DNA of 64,000 nucleotides from Lepidonotus clava (Eukaryota; Annelida; Polychaeta; Phyllodocida; Polynoidae): NCBI GenBank assembly GCA_936440205.1, contig OW387136.1, positions 15,224,788 to 15,288,787 of the forward strand, read 5' to 3'. Shown piece by piece: positions 44,492 to 56,720 of this stretch (position 1 is its first letter; each line of letters starts with the position of its first letter). The notes under the pieces were generated by a model. It saw only the letters and a program-made list of their open reading frames with translations, ran no database searches and was not told where the DNA came from. The position numbers and the translations under genes were made by a program.

Positions 44492-44827
44492 TTATCCGAA
44501 GGTTCCAGGAACAACTTCCTTCCCTGAGGTAAAATGGTGCCGATCCTATTGCACCTGTTAAAGATTGACGCACAGTGAACATTTCACATAAGTATTGCTC
44601 TCTTATAAAAATGTTTCATACAGTTTTTTTAAACTATTGAACTCACAGCCAAGTATGCGAGGTTATAATAATATTTATAGTATATATGTTCAGTACTGTT
44701 TCTTGTTATTGTGACGTGACGATCGAATAAGCAGAATCATATAAGAATACATGCAGTAAATTATTAGAAAACTACTAAACTTTCTAATCAAAATCTAATC
44801 TTTATCGCCAATGGCTATATTGAATGA

Positions 44828-44828
<1 letters not shown>

Positions 44829-44871
<43 letters not shown>
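44829..44871. repeat. (TA)n microsatellite
   Basis: About 43 bases of alternating T and A with a single G interruption. Confidence 0.95.
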
Positions 44872-44874
<3 letters not shown>

Positions 44875-45723
44875 TAGGCATGCATATCTAAGATAGCTAA
44901 GAGCACCTTCCGTATATGGATAGGATAATTTCTTTCTTCTCTAGATTTAATTTCGATATTTTACATATATATATAGACCTCGAGGGATAACTCAGACAAT
45001 ATACAATTTGTAAAGTCGCTGGGTTATTTCAAGGCATTTTAACGTGATGGTGATATCAAAAACAAAAGAACATGAGCTGCAACTCCCTCGCGGTATTTCA
45101 AAATGTTATATCCCCCTCAGCCGTCACGCTTCCCACTGGGGCACTCTTTCCACAAGAACCCTGGGCAGTGGTATTCCTTATCCTGACATCCCACATAATT
45201 GGTCCTCCTATTTCCTGCTGTGTCGCACACAAACTACTCCTGTCGGCATATAAATGGGACTCACCGGACCATTACGTTTTTGTCGGAGCAGCAATCCGTA
45301 TCATTTTTATCCTTGTATATGCAACGCTTGATGAAGTTGTTTCTTCCTACTCAATAACATATCAAGCCATTTTATGTGGGCAACTGTGGCTCTGCCCATG
45401 CATAGCATCCAGCCTTTCTTTTTGACCAATAGCTGAAAGCCTTTGCACCTAATCTAACTTCAAGGGTATTGCTGGGGTGGAACCGGCTTGGATCCCATAA
45501 TGAAGTCGGATGAAAAGGATCTAGGTTGAGATAAAAATGGGCCTTTGGCTAGTTTCTACTCTGGTCACCCGTAGTAGACCTGGACACCTTTCACCACGGT
45601 ATCAGAACTGTACTTTACTTCACTTAGAAGAGTCTCAACAGGCGCGAGAACTTGCTATAGGTAAGCGTCAACTCTGGCCCTAATGGTCGCTTTGGGAATA
45701 CAACCAAGGAAGCTGGCTTTGTA
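44872..45723. other. Intergenic DNA with an unsupported 117-codon frame
   Basis: A plus-strand open frame at 45072-45425 is hydrophobic in places but has no recognisable motif, no clear start context and no repeat of its kind in the window. I do not call it a gene. Confidence 0.35.
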
Positions 45724-45920
45724 AAGCCCCATACCCACTAGGCGATTTTGACCCGAGTCGGCTGATTCATTGCTGCAAAATTGGCCGACTCTAGAGAAAC
45801 ATGCACATTCCAATAGGCCTATACAATACTTACAGGCGACCCTAAGAATCGGCCGATGCTCCCAGTTGCCTGTCGCCTGTCACCGCTCAAGTCGCTTAGT
45901 GGATATGGGGCATGGGGCTT
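45724..45920. mobile_element. Short MITE with AAGCCCCAT...ATGGGGCTT ends
   Basis: 197 bases. Left end AAGCCCCATACCCACTAGGCGA and right end GTCGCTTAGTGGATATGGGG then ATGGGGCTT are imperfect inverted repeats. It may be a distant cousin of the AAGCCGGGTCCCCACTTGG family, since the ends follow the same plan (AAGCC, then CCCACT, then GCGA). Confidence 0.7.
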
Positions 45921-47480
45921 AAGTCAGATAAAGAAACTCTTCCTTTCACTGAGCCAAAGTCTTGGCCCAGGCATAAAAGCGATGTAGTGAGCATGTTCTG
46001 TGACCACACCCTTTTGGTCAGTCAGTTATTTGTTAAATGTTGGTGTAACAGTTATATTAATTTAGGTTAGGCTGAAACTCACTAAAAAAGAGAGCTAACG
46101 ACGTTTTTAGGTGCCATCAAAATAACATATAAACGGAATCAAAGCAGAACTAAACAGAACGTTGCTGCAATATTTTGATAACTTTGGCATTCTTTATGGG
46201 GGGTCCAAGGTTACCATTGACTAGCAGGATAAGCCGTCTCCAGTAGGCCTCTGGTTATGTGACTCTCATATATGAACCAAGCTTGGGAAAGCTTTCCTGA
46301 GAGTTTGCCCCATTTCAGGGTCCTATATGCAAAAACCATGTTAAGAAGGCCTCGAGGCTCCAGTCACTTCCTGGGTTAAGCCTGTTCTCGCATCTCAAAC
46401 TGATTATTTAATGGGGATGTCACATTTTCATTAGCAAATTGTCCTGTTAGGTAAAAGGCAATCCTTTTACATTGTATAACCTGTAAGTCGTAGATGTGTA
46501 GCCCGAACATTGCTACCTGAATATGACGATTCTATTGGGTCACCAAAAATGAATGGTTCACTAAATGAAAATTCGATTGGAAGTTTCTAAATATCGAAAT
46601 AGAATTTTTCAATCGTGTAACACAACAGACACACACACACACACACGCATATATAGTACAACAAGAGCAACAAAAGTGTTAATCAAGTCTATGGAGGAAG
46701 TGGCAATCTTCTCAGTGAGAAGGCATATATTTGTCAGATTGTATACTTAGTTCATCTTAAGGGTATGATTGTCGTAAGATCCTTATAGGTTGTCCTGACG
46801 TTAAGTCTTCAGTCGCATTGACGGGAGTATTAGGTTTATCTGGGAAGATTTCCAAACACGTTCTAACATTTTGTCAATTGTGATGTTCTTGTACCATTCT
46901 TTCACATTATAATAACATTATTATAACATTCGTTAGTAAGGTATCAACTTTATTAAATATAATTTAATTGTAACATTAGTAACACATGTTTTAGTAAGTC
47001 TCAACTTTACCTAAAATAATATAACTGTTACTTGAAAATTGCGCAGGTTGCAGACAAACCAAAAAAGAACGGTTGCAGAACATGCTTGTTATGTCGCTGC
47101 TTGCCTGGGTTCACAGTATGTGGAAATTGGGCATTGCGCTATTGGCTGCAACAGTTGCATGTTGACGTATTCCCCTGAGAAATTCACGTATAGTGATCGG
47201 CGGGGAGGTGAATTACATTGCTTGTCACCGTGCAGGCAGTCTTTTAATCATGGCGCTTGTCACGTGTCAACTCCGTCATCCGGGTCGTACGCGTCACGTG
47301 GGGTGGGCTGGACCAATGGGCGGGCTTGCATCATAATACATCACTCAGAACACTGACCAAAGGAGCCGCTCATCTGACACAGACCTCATAAATAGCACCT
47401 ACCTTTGAGCCGCTCGCCAAAAGAACAGGTGAGTGATTTATGGAGGCTCGAGGCAAAGATGTAGGCAGTCAATAAGTGTT
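45921..47480. other. Intergenic DNA with degenerate MITE pieces
   Basis: No gene seen. 46095-46200 and about 46900-47112 contain ATAACATT, CAGAACGTTGCTGCAAT and CGCTGCTTGCCTGGGTT words of the CCCAGCCAAG MITE family, too decayed for clear ends. A short (CA)n run lies at 46630-46648. The interval 47270-47330 is GC-rich with CACGTG motifs. Confidence 0.4.
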
Positions 47481-48051
47481 GCCCCCCTCCATCCACCGCC
47501 CCTATACTCTTCCCCTCCTCCCCTGCCTCCTCCTCCTTTCCTCCTTCTCCGCTCCTTCCACTCCCCTCAACCCTACCCCTACCCATGCCCCAGCCCCCTC
47601 CTCTTCCTCCTTCCCTACTTCCCTCCCCTTCCCGTTCCTCGTCCCTCTTGGAAATCCTCTCTCCTTCCTCCTCCTCCCTCCCAACCCCATTCCCTCACCC
47701 TCTCTCCTCTCTCCTCCCCTCCCCCTTTCTCCACCTCCCTCCTATCCTCCCCCCTGCTCCTTCCACCACCCTCCCCCCACTCACCTGCCCCCCTCCCCCC
47801 CTCCCCCCCTCCCCTCTTCCTCCCCCTCACCTTGCTCCCTCTCCCCTTGATTAACCTCCCCCTCCAACTTCCCCTGCCCTCTCCCTCCTGCCCTCTCCTC
47901 CTTCCTGCATCTCCCCCTGCCCCTGCCCCCTTCCCGGTTCTTCCTTCCGATCCTCCTCCTCCCCCTCCCTCCTGCTCCTCCTCCCCCTCAATTCCCTCTC
48001 CCCCTCTTCCTCCCCACTCCATCCCCCCCTCCCAACCCCCCCCCCCCCCCC
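47481..48051 (+). repeat. ~570-bp polypyrimidine (CT-rich) tract
   Basis: Almost pure C and T on the plus strand, with only scattered A and G, ending in a run of 13 or more C. All the long Pro/Ser/Leu-rich and Gly/Glu/Arg-rich frames across it are products of composition. Strand asymmetry of this length can form triplex (H-DNA) structures. Confidence 0.95.
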
Positions 48052-48371
48052 GCGAAAGGCGCGTACGAAGGCGTCACCTGTGTCCCTACTGATGGATGGG
48101 TCCCTGAAGGACTGCGGGTTTGCCCCGTCCCCGGGTATAGCCATGTTACTTGGTAAATTGGTTCTTGTAAGTAATGAGAACGGAGAGAAGTATTGACTAA
48201 TACCTCGGCGTTAATCATAATGAAAGCCTTGTTATTCTAGGCATTCCCCTACAGTGGTTATCAGTATACAAAAACAGGCACATGGTTATGATACGGCTAT
48301 GTAGATGAAGCTTATTGCACTGAGAATGCACTGAGATAGACCATGTATTCAGAAAGTACCCAAAGTGGCTT

Positions 48372-48536
48372 GGGGACCATCCATTTAGTATGTACGCAGA
48401 ATTCCCAAATTTTTAGACCCCCCCCCCCCACCTTGGTCTAAAGTACACATTGGAATTGTAAAGGAACGTACGCAAATTTTAAAAAATCTCAAATCTCCAA
48501 CCCCCCTTGCTGTGTACGTACTTAATGGAAGGCCCC
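48372..48536. mobile_element. Short MITE, GGGCCTTCCATTAAGTAC family
   Basis: Left end GGGGACCATCCATTTAGTA and right end GTACTTAATGGAAGGCCCC are imperfect inverted repeats. About 165 bases; contains a C-run at 48419-48429. Confidence 0.7.
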
Positions 48537-50307
48537 TTAAATGAATTTCTTAGAGAGTAATCTGTGTTAGCAAGCCCGCAGGATCGGGTGAATGGACGGA
48601 GGTGGTAGAGTGATTAATCATCATAATGTGTTTACAATCTCCATGGTTAACATAAAAGCCCCTCTCCGGAAACCGTATCTCAGTATAACAGCACAGGCCA
48701 AGAGAATTCTATTTCCATAGGCATGTTTGTGCAAACAGCTTTGTACAGCAGCCTCGCATACTTCTTTTGAAACAATTAACTTCAGCACTTCTTAGAACTT
48801 CAGCCTTGATTGAATTGATATTAGTCTCGGTCCTATAGCTGGGATAAGCCCGGTTTACATAGGCCGTAAACATATACTTAGGGCAATGCATTATCGTAAA
48901 CAGATAGTGGCCCAGACTATCGGGAATAATTGACATATATGTACATCTTTTTTTTAAGCATATCAGAAATGATTATCATAAGATGCAGTGGTGCTGATTG
49001 GTTTACACAGCTTAATAATTCTTTAAGATAATGGTCATTGTAAAGCTCATACAAATTCTTTACAATTTACGTAGCCTTGTAGATTTGTATAGGAATAAAT
49101 TCAATGACAAACCACAGGGTGGTTTACACAGACCGAAAGAAGTTCTCTAGACAAAAACATTTCATTATCCAAATTCCATAGTCATAAAGCCCTACTCGCC
49201 GTGGTGAATGTGGTTTGTCGTAAGCCTGTACTGACATGGGTGGTCAGTCCATGCTCAGTAAGCTAGCGTAGTGTTTACATCAGCGCACACCTTAGCTATA
49301 ACTCTTTGTCAAAGGTGAAGAGTAAGGGAGGAGTCTAGGTAATGATGTGTATTGTATGACCATACATAAGGGGCCATCCCGGCTAGCACTCAGCCAGAGT
49401 AAGCTGAATGTTGTTGTGAGTTAACCATCCTGGAAAGGTTGCATCTGTTCACGTAATCCTGGAGTTGGAATTGAAGCTGATAGACTGTTTAGTTGGAGGG
49501 AGCGTTGGCTGAGTGTGAATGAGTGGACTCTGTCCTTGGAGCTGTTCATTGTCATTTGAGATCTTGTCAAGGATTATAATAACACACAAAATGAATAAAG
49601 AATATCTTTTCATGCGAGTGTTATGTCTTATATAATACTGGAACTATTTTTATGTATTGGACGAAAGTAGTCAAGAGCAAGCAGGCTATGATAGGAGCGA
49701 GCTATTATCAAGAAGCGAATTCATATCCTAAAGAGCAACCCTAACTTTAAAGGGATAATTATCCTCTATAGTTCAAGTCTTTGCGATCTGTGAATGTTGG
49801 AAACATTGGATTATCGTAGCCCTGTTTGAACTGCTTCCTTGCAAAATTACTTAACATGTTTGATATTATCATAGAGATCCTGTACGATTCGAGACACGAT
49901 TGCTTGCAAAAATGATCATAAGGGACCTTCCTTCTCAGTGTGAATGCTATACAATCAATATCTTTATCTTGCGAAAAATTCGCACATGAAATCGTTTGCA
50001 AATGCTTAAGACGACTTTTCGTGGGTATGTGGGACAGAAACGTTGATCACGGCAAATGGGGCTTATAATTTAATTAAGCCTTTGACATTTTTCAAAAAGA
50101 TTTCAAACACTTCTGAAATTTTCAGTATCCTAAGTCATTGTAAGCCTTACAACAGCCTTAAGACAATGATTTCCTTACAAGAAAATAGTGACCAATAGTG
50201 TTGTTGGGATTGTCGTAAGCCTTCTGTCAGTTGTCGGGGCTACCGTAAGGTGGTTGTTGGGAACACACCATAAAGATTTTGACAGTCTGTGTAAACCCCA
50301 ATATATA
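48537..50307. other. Intergenic DNA, possible solo-LTR-like stretch
   Basis: No gene recognised. 49340-49645 has a GC-richer body followed by AATGAATAAAGAATATC and a GT/T-rich end, which has the flavour of an LTR, but I find no defined ends or target duplication. Confidence 0.3.
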
Positions 50308-50880
50308 GTCTGTGGCCAATTGCACAATACCGATCGTTACTTTGCACATAATAACGACCGTTTTGACACACAAAAACTATTTAGAATGCTCTTAATGAGC
50401 TGTAATTGTTACGGACAATAATCTAATTTTGCCCCTTCATATATCAACTATGGCCCGTTGCACAATGGGTTTCGTAACAACGAAAATAATTTTATTAACG
50501 AAATTAATATTTTCATAACAATGATGGTTTATACACATTGTTTTTCTATATTTAGAATGCAGCCAGAGAGCTGTGACTTTTACTGATTTGTCTCTAATTT
50601 TCTTCCTTTTTACATCAATTTACAGAATTCAATTTCATTCATTAGAATCAGAGATATAACTATGTTTGTAAAATCGTAACAACGATATCTTTGTTAAAGA
50701 TATCTTTGTTTGATCCTAACAACGAAATTCTATTGTGCAACGGGCCATAGTTGCACAATTTGATTCATCCAGTAGAAACAGAGATTCTTAGGGATATCGT
50801 AACAACGATAACTATCGTTGTTACCCAAACAATCTTAAAGTTATCGTAACAGTAAAATGTAATTGTGCAACGAGCCACAG
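50308..50880. mobile_element. MITE cluster with TGGCCCGTTGCACAAT ends
   Basis: A complete copy spans 50448-50750: CTATGGCCCGTTGCACAAT at the left and its exact reverse complement at the right. A second, partial copy shares the right edge and continues to about 50880, ending ATTGTGCAACGAGCCACAG. One more end (TGTGGCCAATTGCACAAT) lies at about 50309. Interior CGTAACAACGA-type motifs are also in inverted pairs. No coding capacity. Confidence 0.8.
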
Positions 50881-51810
50881 GAGTTGTTTGTAACCTCGAG
50901 ACTCATGTACAGATCACACACTTCCTATTATACATATATACGACCCGCCCAGATTAAATACGAGTCGGACATACCCTCCCACCTCCTTGCCACCCGAACA
51001 CTATCAGCTCTGACTACTCGATCACCATAGCTATCCGGAGAAGTAAGACATTCCCAGCAGGAGGTCCCGGAAGGGAGGGGCCTGTTGGGACAAGAAACGG
51101 AACCTAATGCTCGCATAACTTGTAACGGTAAATATTTCATATCCCATTTGATACATGAGCGCTGTTAGAATGGACACAGATATTACTAGGCATTACTGAA
51201 ACTCTAATTACATAATTATTTTCTTGTCACGATCTACAACTTATGTACAATATACTTAGATTTTACTAAGCATAACAGAAATGTATAAACCTATTTGAAT
51301 ATACTTTTGAATTGGTGATTAGCTTGCAGGGGTGAATGAGTGATTGATGGATGTTTTACACTTTTCTGACAACTAAGGTCATTTTTTTTGTATTCGTTTA
51401 TTGACTTCACGTAGCATATTGATGCCAATAACAATTCCAGACAATGAAATGGCAAAAAAACCTGTTAAAACAACAACTACATGGTCAACTCTGTTCATTA
51501 AAATCACAAATTATAAATATCAAAATAAGTGATTTTAATCAGGTGAATGGCAGGGTCACCCAGCAGACAACTGAACCCAGAATATAATTTCACTGCCTTT
51601 TGGACACTTGGACAGTGAATAAAGAGGACTTGCAGGACCAGGCAAGATTGATTAAGCATAATGAACAACTATACCACGTTGTTGTCTCTTGCCTTGTTGA
51701 ATATGCGAATGAAAACCATAATTCTTCCTTATGTTAGGCAAAAGGGATGTGACAAGTTTGGTTTACTTCTTTATCTTTCAAATTTCCATCCCCAAGCCTT
51801 ATTGCAGCCC
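50881..51810. other. Intergenic DNA
   Basis: No gene or repeat recognised. Confidence 0.4.
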
Positions 51811-52120
51811 TTATAGATGTAGTGCATATGACACTACAAGACCCAGAAAAGGAATGGGAGCCATTACTTTGGTGATCATTTAGGATTTATAATCAACATT
51901 TCAAAAACGTCCAAAGCACACATTTATGTTACAACTAGTACTGTATCAAAATTTGTTTCATCGAAAAACAAACATACTTTACCAATCATCATTGCATGCA
52001 ATCAAACAATTTTCATGATTTAGAATCTATTCTTTTAGGTTTTTTTAAAGGTTATACGGTTATAATGAGTCCATAGTGACCACCAGCATGTGGTCTACAC
52101 AAGGTCTATCCCCGTGGGTT
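51811..52120. mobile_element. MITE, GTATAGACCTTGTGCAGA family, copy 3
   Basis: Left end TTATAGATGTAGTGCATATG and right end CTACACAAGGTCTAT. The left subterminal GGGAGCCATTACTTTGGTGATC corresponds to that of copies 1 and 2. Diverged and older. Confidence 0.6.
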
Positions 52121-52164
52121 CCCAAACATTTCTGACAGCGGATTGTAACTGTTGTCAGTCACCT

Positions 52165-52490
52165 CCCAGCCAAGGATGAGACGTTATTATAATGTTACGT
52201 TATTTTGATGGCTCCCAAACACGTTGCTGCAACATACTGCTATGACCATGCACTGTGACGTTATCATAATGTTCTTCAACCTAGACAGAATGTTCTTATA
52301 ACATTCTGTTTTGGTTTTCGTCCTGACCTCACCAAAAAATAATGTTTTAATAACATTCTGATTTGATGAGGTTATGACCTACCCATAAATAACATAATTG
52401 TTACGTGCCATCTTAGTAAGTACCGGACTGACTAAAAAAGTATAGTTGCAGAATGTGATGTTTCTGTTACGTCACAGCTTGGCTTGGCTG
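52165..52490. mobile_element. MITE with CCCAGCCAAGG ends
   Basis: Left end CCCAGCCAAGGATGAG, right end CACAGCTTGGCTTGGCTG. The interior repeats the AACATTCTGTTTTGGTT motif and the ATGGCACGTAACAATTATG-like motif of 27573-27861 in reverse orientation. Confidence 0.7.
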
Positions 52491-55148
52491 CTTTCTAGGC
52501 TACCAAAATAACCCTGCATTCATCTTAGACGAGTTCTTCCGTAACCTACAGTGCTTCATTATAGCTCTTTAAGAAAAGAAAGGAAATCAACAAGTAGGCC
52601 TATGGTATTAAAGAACGGACTTAAGATGATAAATGATTCTTATTTCATTGAAGTGTTTCTCTAGTTGTAAACCTTATCAGAAAATCAAATCTATACTGTA
52701 CTTTACCCATTTGCTTGGTATTTTCGATGAGTAACGGACTTTTTAACAAATAGTCCAAATATTTGTGTTTATTTCAATACAAATAACTAAACTATGATCC
52801 CACGAATGTTAACGTTAGCAATGATCAGGAGAATCGCATAGTATCAATTTTGGAAAGAGAAACACATCACATTAAATACTTGGTAGATATTGGATGTAAT
52901 GATATGAAAACCGTTAGCATCAATAACAGCTGTTATCGGCATGATCATGATCATTTGCACTTCAAGATGGTGACAGCTCGAGGAGGACCTCTGGCGGACA
53001 GGAGCGGCATTAGAGCACGTCTCGTTCAGTAGGAATGTGCCTCATTACCTTCACGGGGCGCCAGCAGGACAACAGGACAGGGCAATTTATACACCTTTTT
53101 CTGGAGTCTGCGCACTGGCACACTTTATGGGGTAGTAATGATGGAGGCGATGAGACAGGTCAGAGCTTGGTCAAAAACTGATTGGACGAAATTGAAGTAA
53201 AAAAATATGAGAGAAGGGGACATGTTGAGGGAACAATGAGAAGATTGGACTTTCAGAAGAGAGTAATGATTCATTTCCGACGTCACAAGAGACTTTCATT
53301 AAATTGGACGCACCTTAATTATTGGATCAATGTCAGGTTTTCTGATTTGTGTCTATACATGACTGTATCATAAAGGTTGAACCGCAACACCAACCGGCCA
53401 AAATACAAAAATTACAAATTAGTTTTAATACAATTTTCTGTCCATACATGATCCGTCTTTTTCCTGAGCCTTTACTGTTATTCTATCAGAGATACATCTT
53501 TGACATGGTAGGAAGTTATGTGGTACAGACTCGATCTATCAAGCGTGACCCCTTTGATGAGTTCTTGTCAGCGTTTTGCATAAAGTCGTACCGAGCTGTT
53601 TATCCTGTAACAGTGATATTTTGCTACTTTTGCTACATTTTACCAGGCAATATAAGAATTTGCACCTTAAGAATAAAAGAAGTAAAGCAAAAACACACAT
53701 TAAACCGCACTTGGGCTCTATAATTTTGCTTTACATCACCAAAGTTGCACATTTGGAATAGATTTGCCAATTTATATGTAAATTTGTAATATTTCTATCA
53801 CCCCCTTGAATATGTGAGTGTCATTACATCATCGACCAATATATTAGCCGAAGTCTGCTTTACACTGAACGTTTACGGCGACAACTACAGTTCAGGTTTA
53901 CATGGGGGATTTATAAATAAAGGACATGGTTTGTTTCTCTTTGCCAGCGATCAACATTTCAACATTATAAGGATAGAGAGTGGTGATCAACAGGCGCTTG
54001 GTAAAATCGCAACAGTTTTGTAAATACTGCTAACTGATTGATGTATTATACAGAAAATAAAAGGGCAGATTTATCTCTATCTAATGGTAAAGCTAGATTT
54101 TTAATGAAATGTGGATTGGAAAATAAAATGATAAAGTGAAGCTTTCACTTCATTTATTGAATGTCAATATTTTGGTCAACAGTTTCTCTGGAACTCTGAA
54201 ATTTTACGGGTAAGGCAAAACCATTACTGTGGAGGGAACTGTTTCTCAGATTGAAAAAAATTGGTTAACTTTCAATAATTTGTTCACATTTTTTTCAATA
54301 TATTGTAAAAAATTGAATTAGGACCTACATAAAAAATCTGAGACATAGTTCCCTGCATAAGAATGTTTTCCCATAAGTTCCTTTAATACTAAGACAGATA
54401 TCAACCTTCAAAAAATAAAAGTTAAAAAATTCCCTTTTTATTGTTCATTTACTCAGTCAATTTTCAACAAACAATCTTATTTCATATATCCATATGTAGA
54501 GGGCATATATGCAAGTGTAGATATAAGAAATATTATGCAGATATTTCAAAAACTTGAATCATTGGTAATTCGAAGATGCAGCTACTGTGAGTGACACCAA
54601 AATCACCACTCTCTACCCTTAAACATTTGAGGCAGAATCTCTCTTAACATGGTATTCGGTACAAACCGTATAAATAGTTCTTAGGCAAGGTCGCTAAGCG
54701 TGATTTCTGTAATTGCTTTAATAAATATGACGTTTTGATAAATCCAATTCTACAAGGTGAAGAGGAACAACTGATAGGTGTTGATGCTATCAGAAAATAA
54801 TCCAAAACTAATTCATAAAAGTATTTCCACCACACTACCTAACAAGATATTTTTTAACAAAATTATTACTGAATGACCAACTTCTAAAGGATTCAGTGTG
54901 AAAGTCGTTATTGTATGAGACAAAAAACGAATTGATAACCAAATGAATTTATGCCTTGAAATGGTTTGAAGTAAACTTTTCGGTTTTCAGTATCTTTTCC
55001 AACCATGCTTCATTTATTCTAGGCTTCATTAATTATAAGACATAATTAATTACATTTAGCAAACAGACAGCGCTTAAAAGAAAATACATTGATATGCAGT
55101 GATGTTACGTTTCTTCAATCTGCATTGTGCCGCACAAAATGAGATACG
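52491..55148. other. Intergenic DNA
   Basis: AT-rich. Open frames up to 124 codons, such as 53349-53723, have no motifs and no splice context that I can defend. Nothing else seen. Confidence 0.4.
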
Positions 55149-55746
55149 AAGAATCTGCATTTGGGAATAGGAGGTGGAGAAAAATTATACCAAATATGAT
55201 CAGGGTCAGAGAGATCTGACAGCGTACCTTCCTCTTAATAATTTGTCTTGTTCTAGAGAAATTATGATAAATGTTTGTTCTACATGATTTAATTCTCAGC
55301 ACAGTACCAGCCCAGCCAAAGTGTGATGTAATAGTCACGTTATGCAACCATACTTTTTCGGTTTCTCTGTTACATACTAAAATGTTACAGCTGTTACATT
55401 ACTTTTCTGTGAGGTTCAGACCTAACCAAAACAATATCATCATAACAAAGAATCTGCATTTGGGAATAGGAGGTGGAGAAAAATTATACCAAATATGATC
55501 AGGGTCAGAGAGATCTGACAGCGTACCTTCCTCTTAATAATTTGTCTTGTTCTAGAGAAATTATGATAAATGTTTGTTCTACATGATTTAATTCTCAGCA
55601 CAGTACCAGCCCAGCCAAAGTGTGATGTAATGGTCACGTTATGCAACCATACTTTTTCGGTTCGTCTGTTACATACTAAAATGTTACAGCTGTTACATTA
55701 CTTTTCTGTGAGGTTCAGACCTAACCAAAACAATATCATCATAACG
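55149..55746 (+). repeat. Recent tandem duplication, 2 x 299 bp
   Basis: Unit 1 starts AAGAATCTGCATTTGGG at 55149 and unit 2 starts with the same bases at 55448; each ends ...ATATCATCATAAC. Only a few differences by eye. The unit spans the left edge of a CCCAGCCAA-type MITE (edges at 55311 and 55610), whose remainder runs on to about 55852. Confidence 0.95.
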
Positions 55747-55894
55747 TTTTGGTTATTGTGACATTCTAATTAAATCTCAGCCTCATAATTGTATATAACA
55801 TTATAAGAATGTTATTAGAATGTCACAATGTAACGTTGCAACAGTTGGTTGCATCCACATAATTGGGAGTCATCAAAAGAACGTCGCTGTACAG

Positions 55895-56520
55895 TGTAGG
55901 GTAGGGTGGGGGCAAGACGCCCATATGGGGCAAAAGGCCCACCCTTTCTAATTTGGCAAAATATCATATTAGAACAAAAGTAAGATGTGAAATTAACTTC
56001 AGTTGGCAAAATTACTCTTAGAATATAGCATTTGAATAAAAATATATTTAATTAAGAGAATTAGAACAGCCTTTATTTTTCAGACCAATACGTTCTTATT
56101 TTTCTGTCTTAGATAATCGTTTCTGTAATGTTAAGAATCACATTCTCACAGAAAAATGTGTATTATATTATATTATTAGGAAAGGTTGACCATAACTGGT
56201 GATCTTGGGATATAAATAAGTTAACAAAGATGTTATCTACAAATGTTAATACAGGTTGCACAATTTTCTTAACTGTGGGGCAAAAGGCCCACCCTCAACA
56301 TGCAGAAAAATTATACTATATATTCTAAGAGGGGCAAAAGGTCCATATGGGGCAAAAAGCCCACTGTAGGGCAAAAGGCCTATGGGGATCTTGCCCCATA
56401 TAGGCTTTTTGCCCCTCTTAGAATATATAGTATTTTTATGTAGGCCTTTTGCCCCACACCCCCTGGGCATCTTACCCCACATGCCTGGGCCTTTTACCCC
56501 TCACACCCTAGGGGTGGAGC
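55895..56520. repeat. GGGGCAAAAGGCCC repeat block with a 43-bp hairpin
   Basis: GGGGCAAAAGGCCCACC-type words recur at about 55927, 56278, 56333, 56350 and 56369, and inverted at 56391, 56410, 56443, 56472 and 56491. Arms 56313-56355 and 56391-56433 are near-perfect reverse complements around a 35-base loop. Looks like a decayed foldback or minisatellite element. Confidence 0.75.
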
Positions 56521-56720
56521 AAAAGTCTCACTTTAATTATAATCCTTGGGGGGGGGGGGGTGACTCGTAGTCCCTTGGGTAGCACTGTGTCTATGTATAC
56601 GGGATGCCAGGGAGATAAGCCATTGATTCACAATAAAATACGTGTGTGGCTTCTATCTGATGCAATCTTATGTCAGATTCGAAGGCTGAGCTACTAAAAG
56701 TAAGACAAATCTATAATGTC

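Noticed and set aside
45072-45425. 117-codon plus-strand ORF with hydrophobic stretches
   Set aside because: No signal, domain or splice context, and length within chance range for the window.
47385-48218. Several Pro/Ser/Leu-rich or Gly/Glu/Arg-rich ORFs up to 219 codons
   Set aside because: They follow from the polypyrimidine tract, where stop codons are rare on both strands.
49340-49645. Possible solo LTR with an AATAAA-like end
   Set aside because: No TG...CA borders, inverted ends or target duplication could be found.
53349-53723. 124-codon plus-strand ORF
   Set aside because: AT-rich, unusual residues and no recognisable motif; likely chance.
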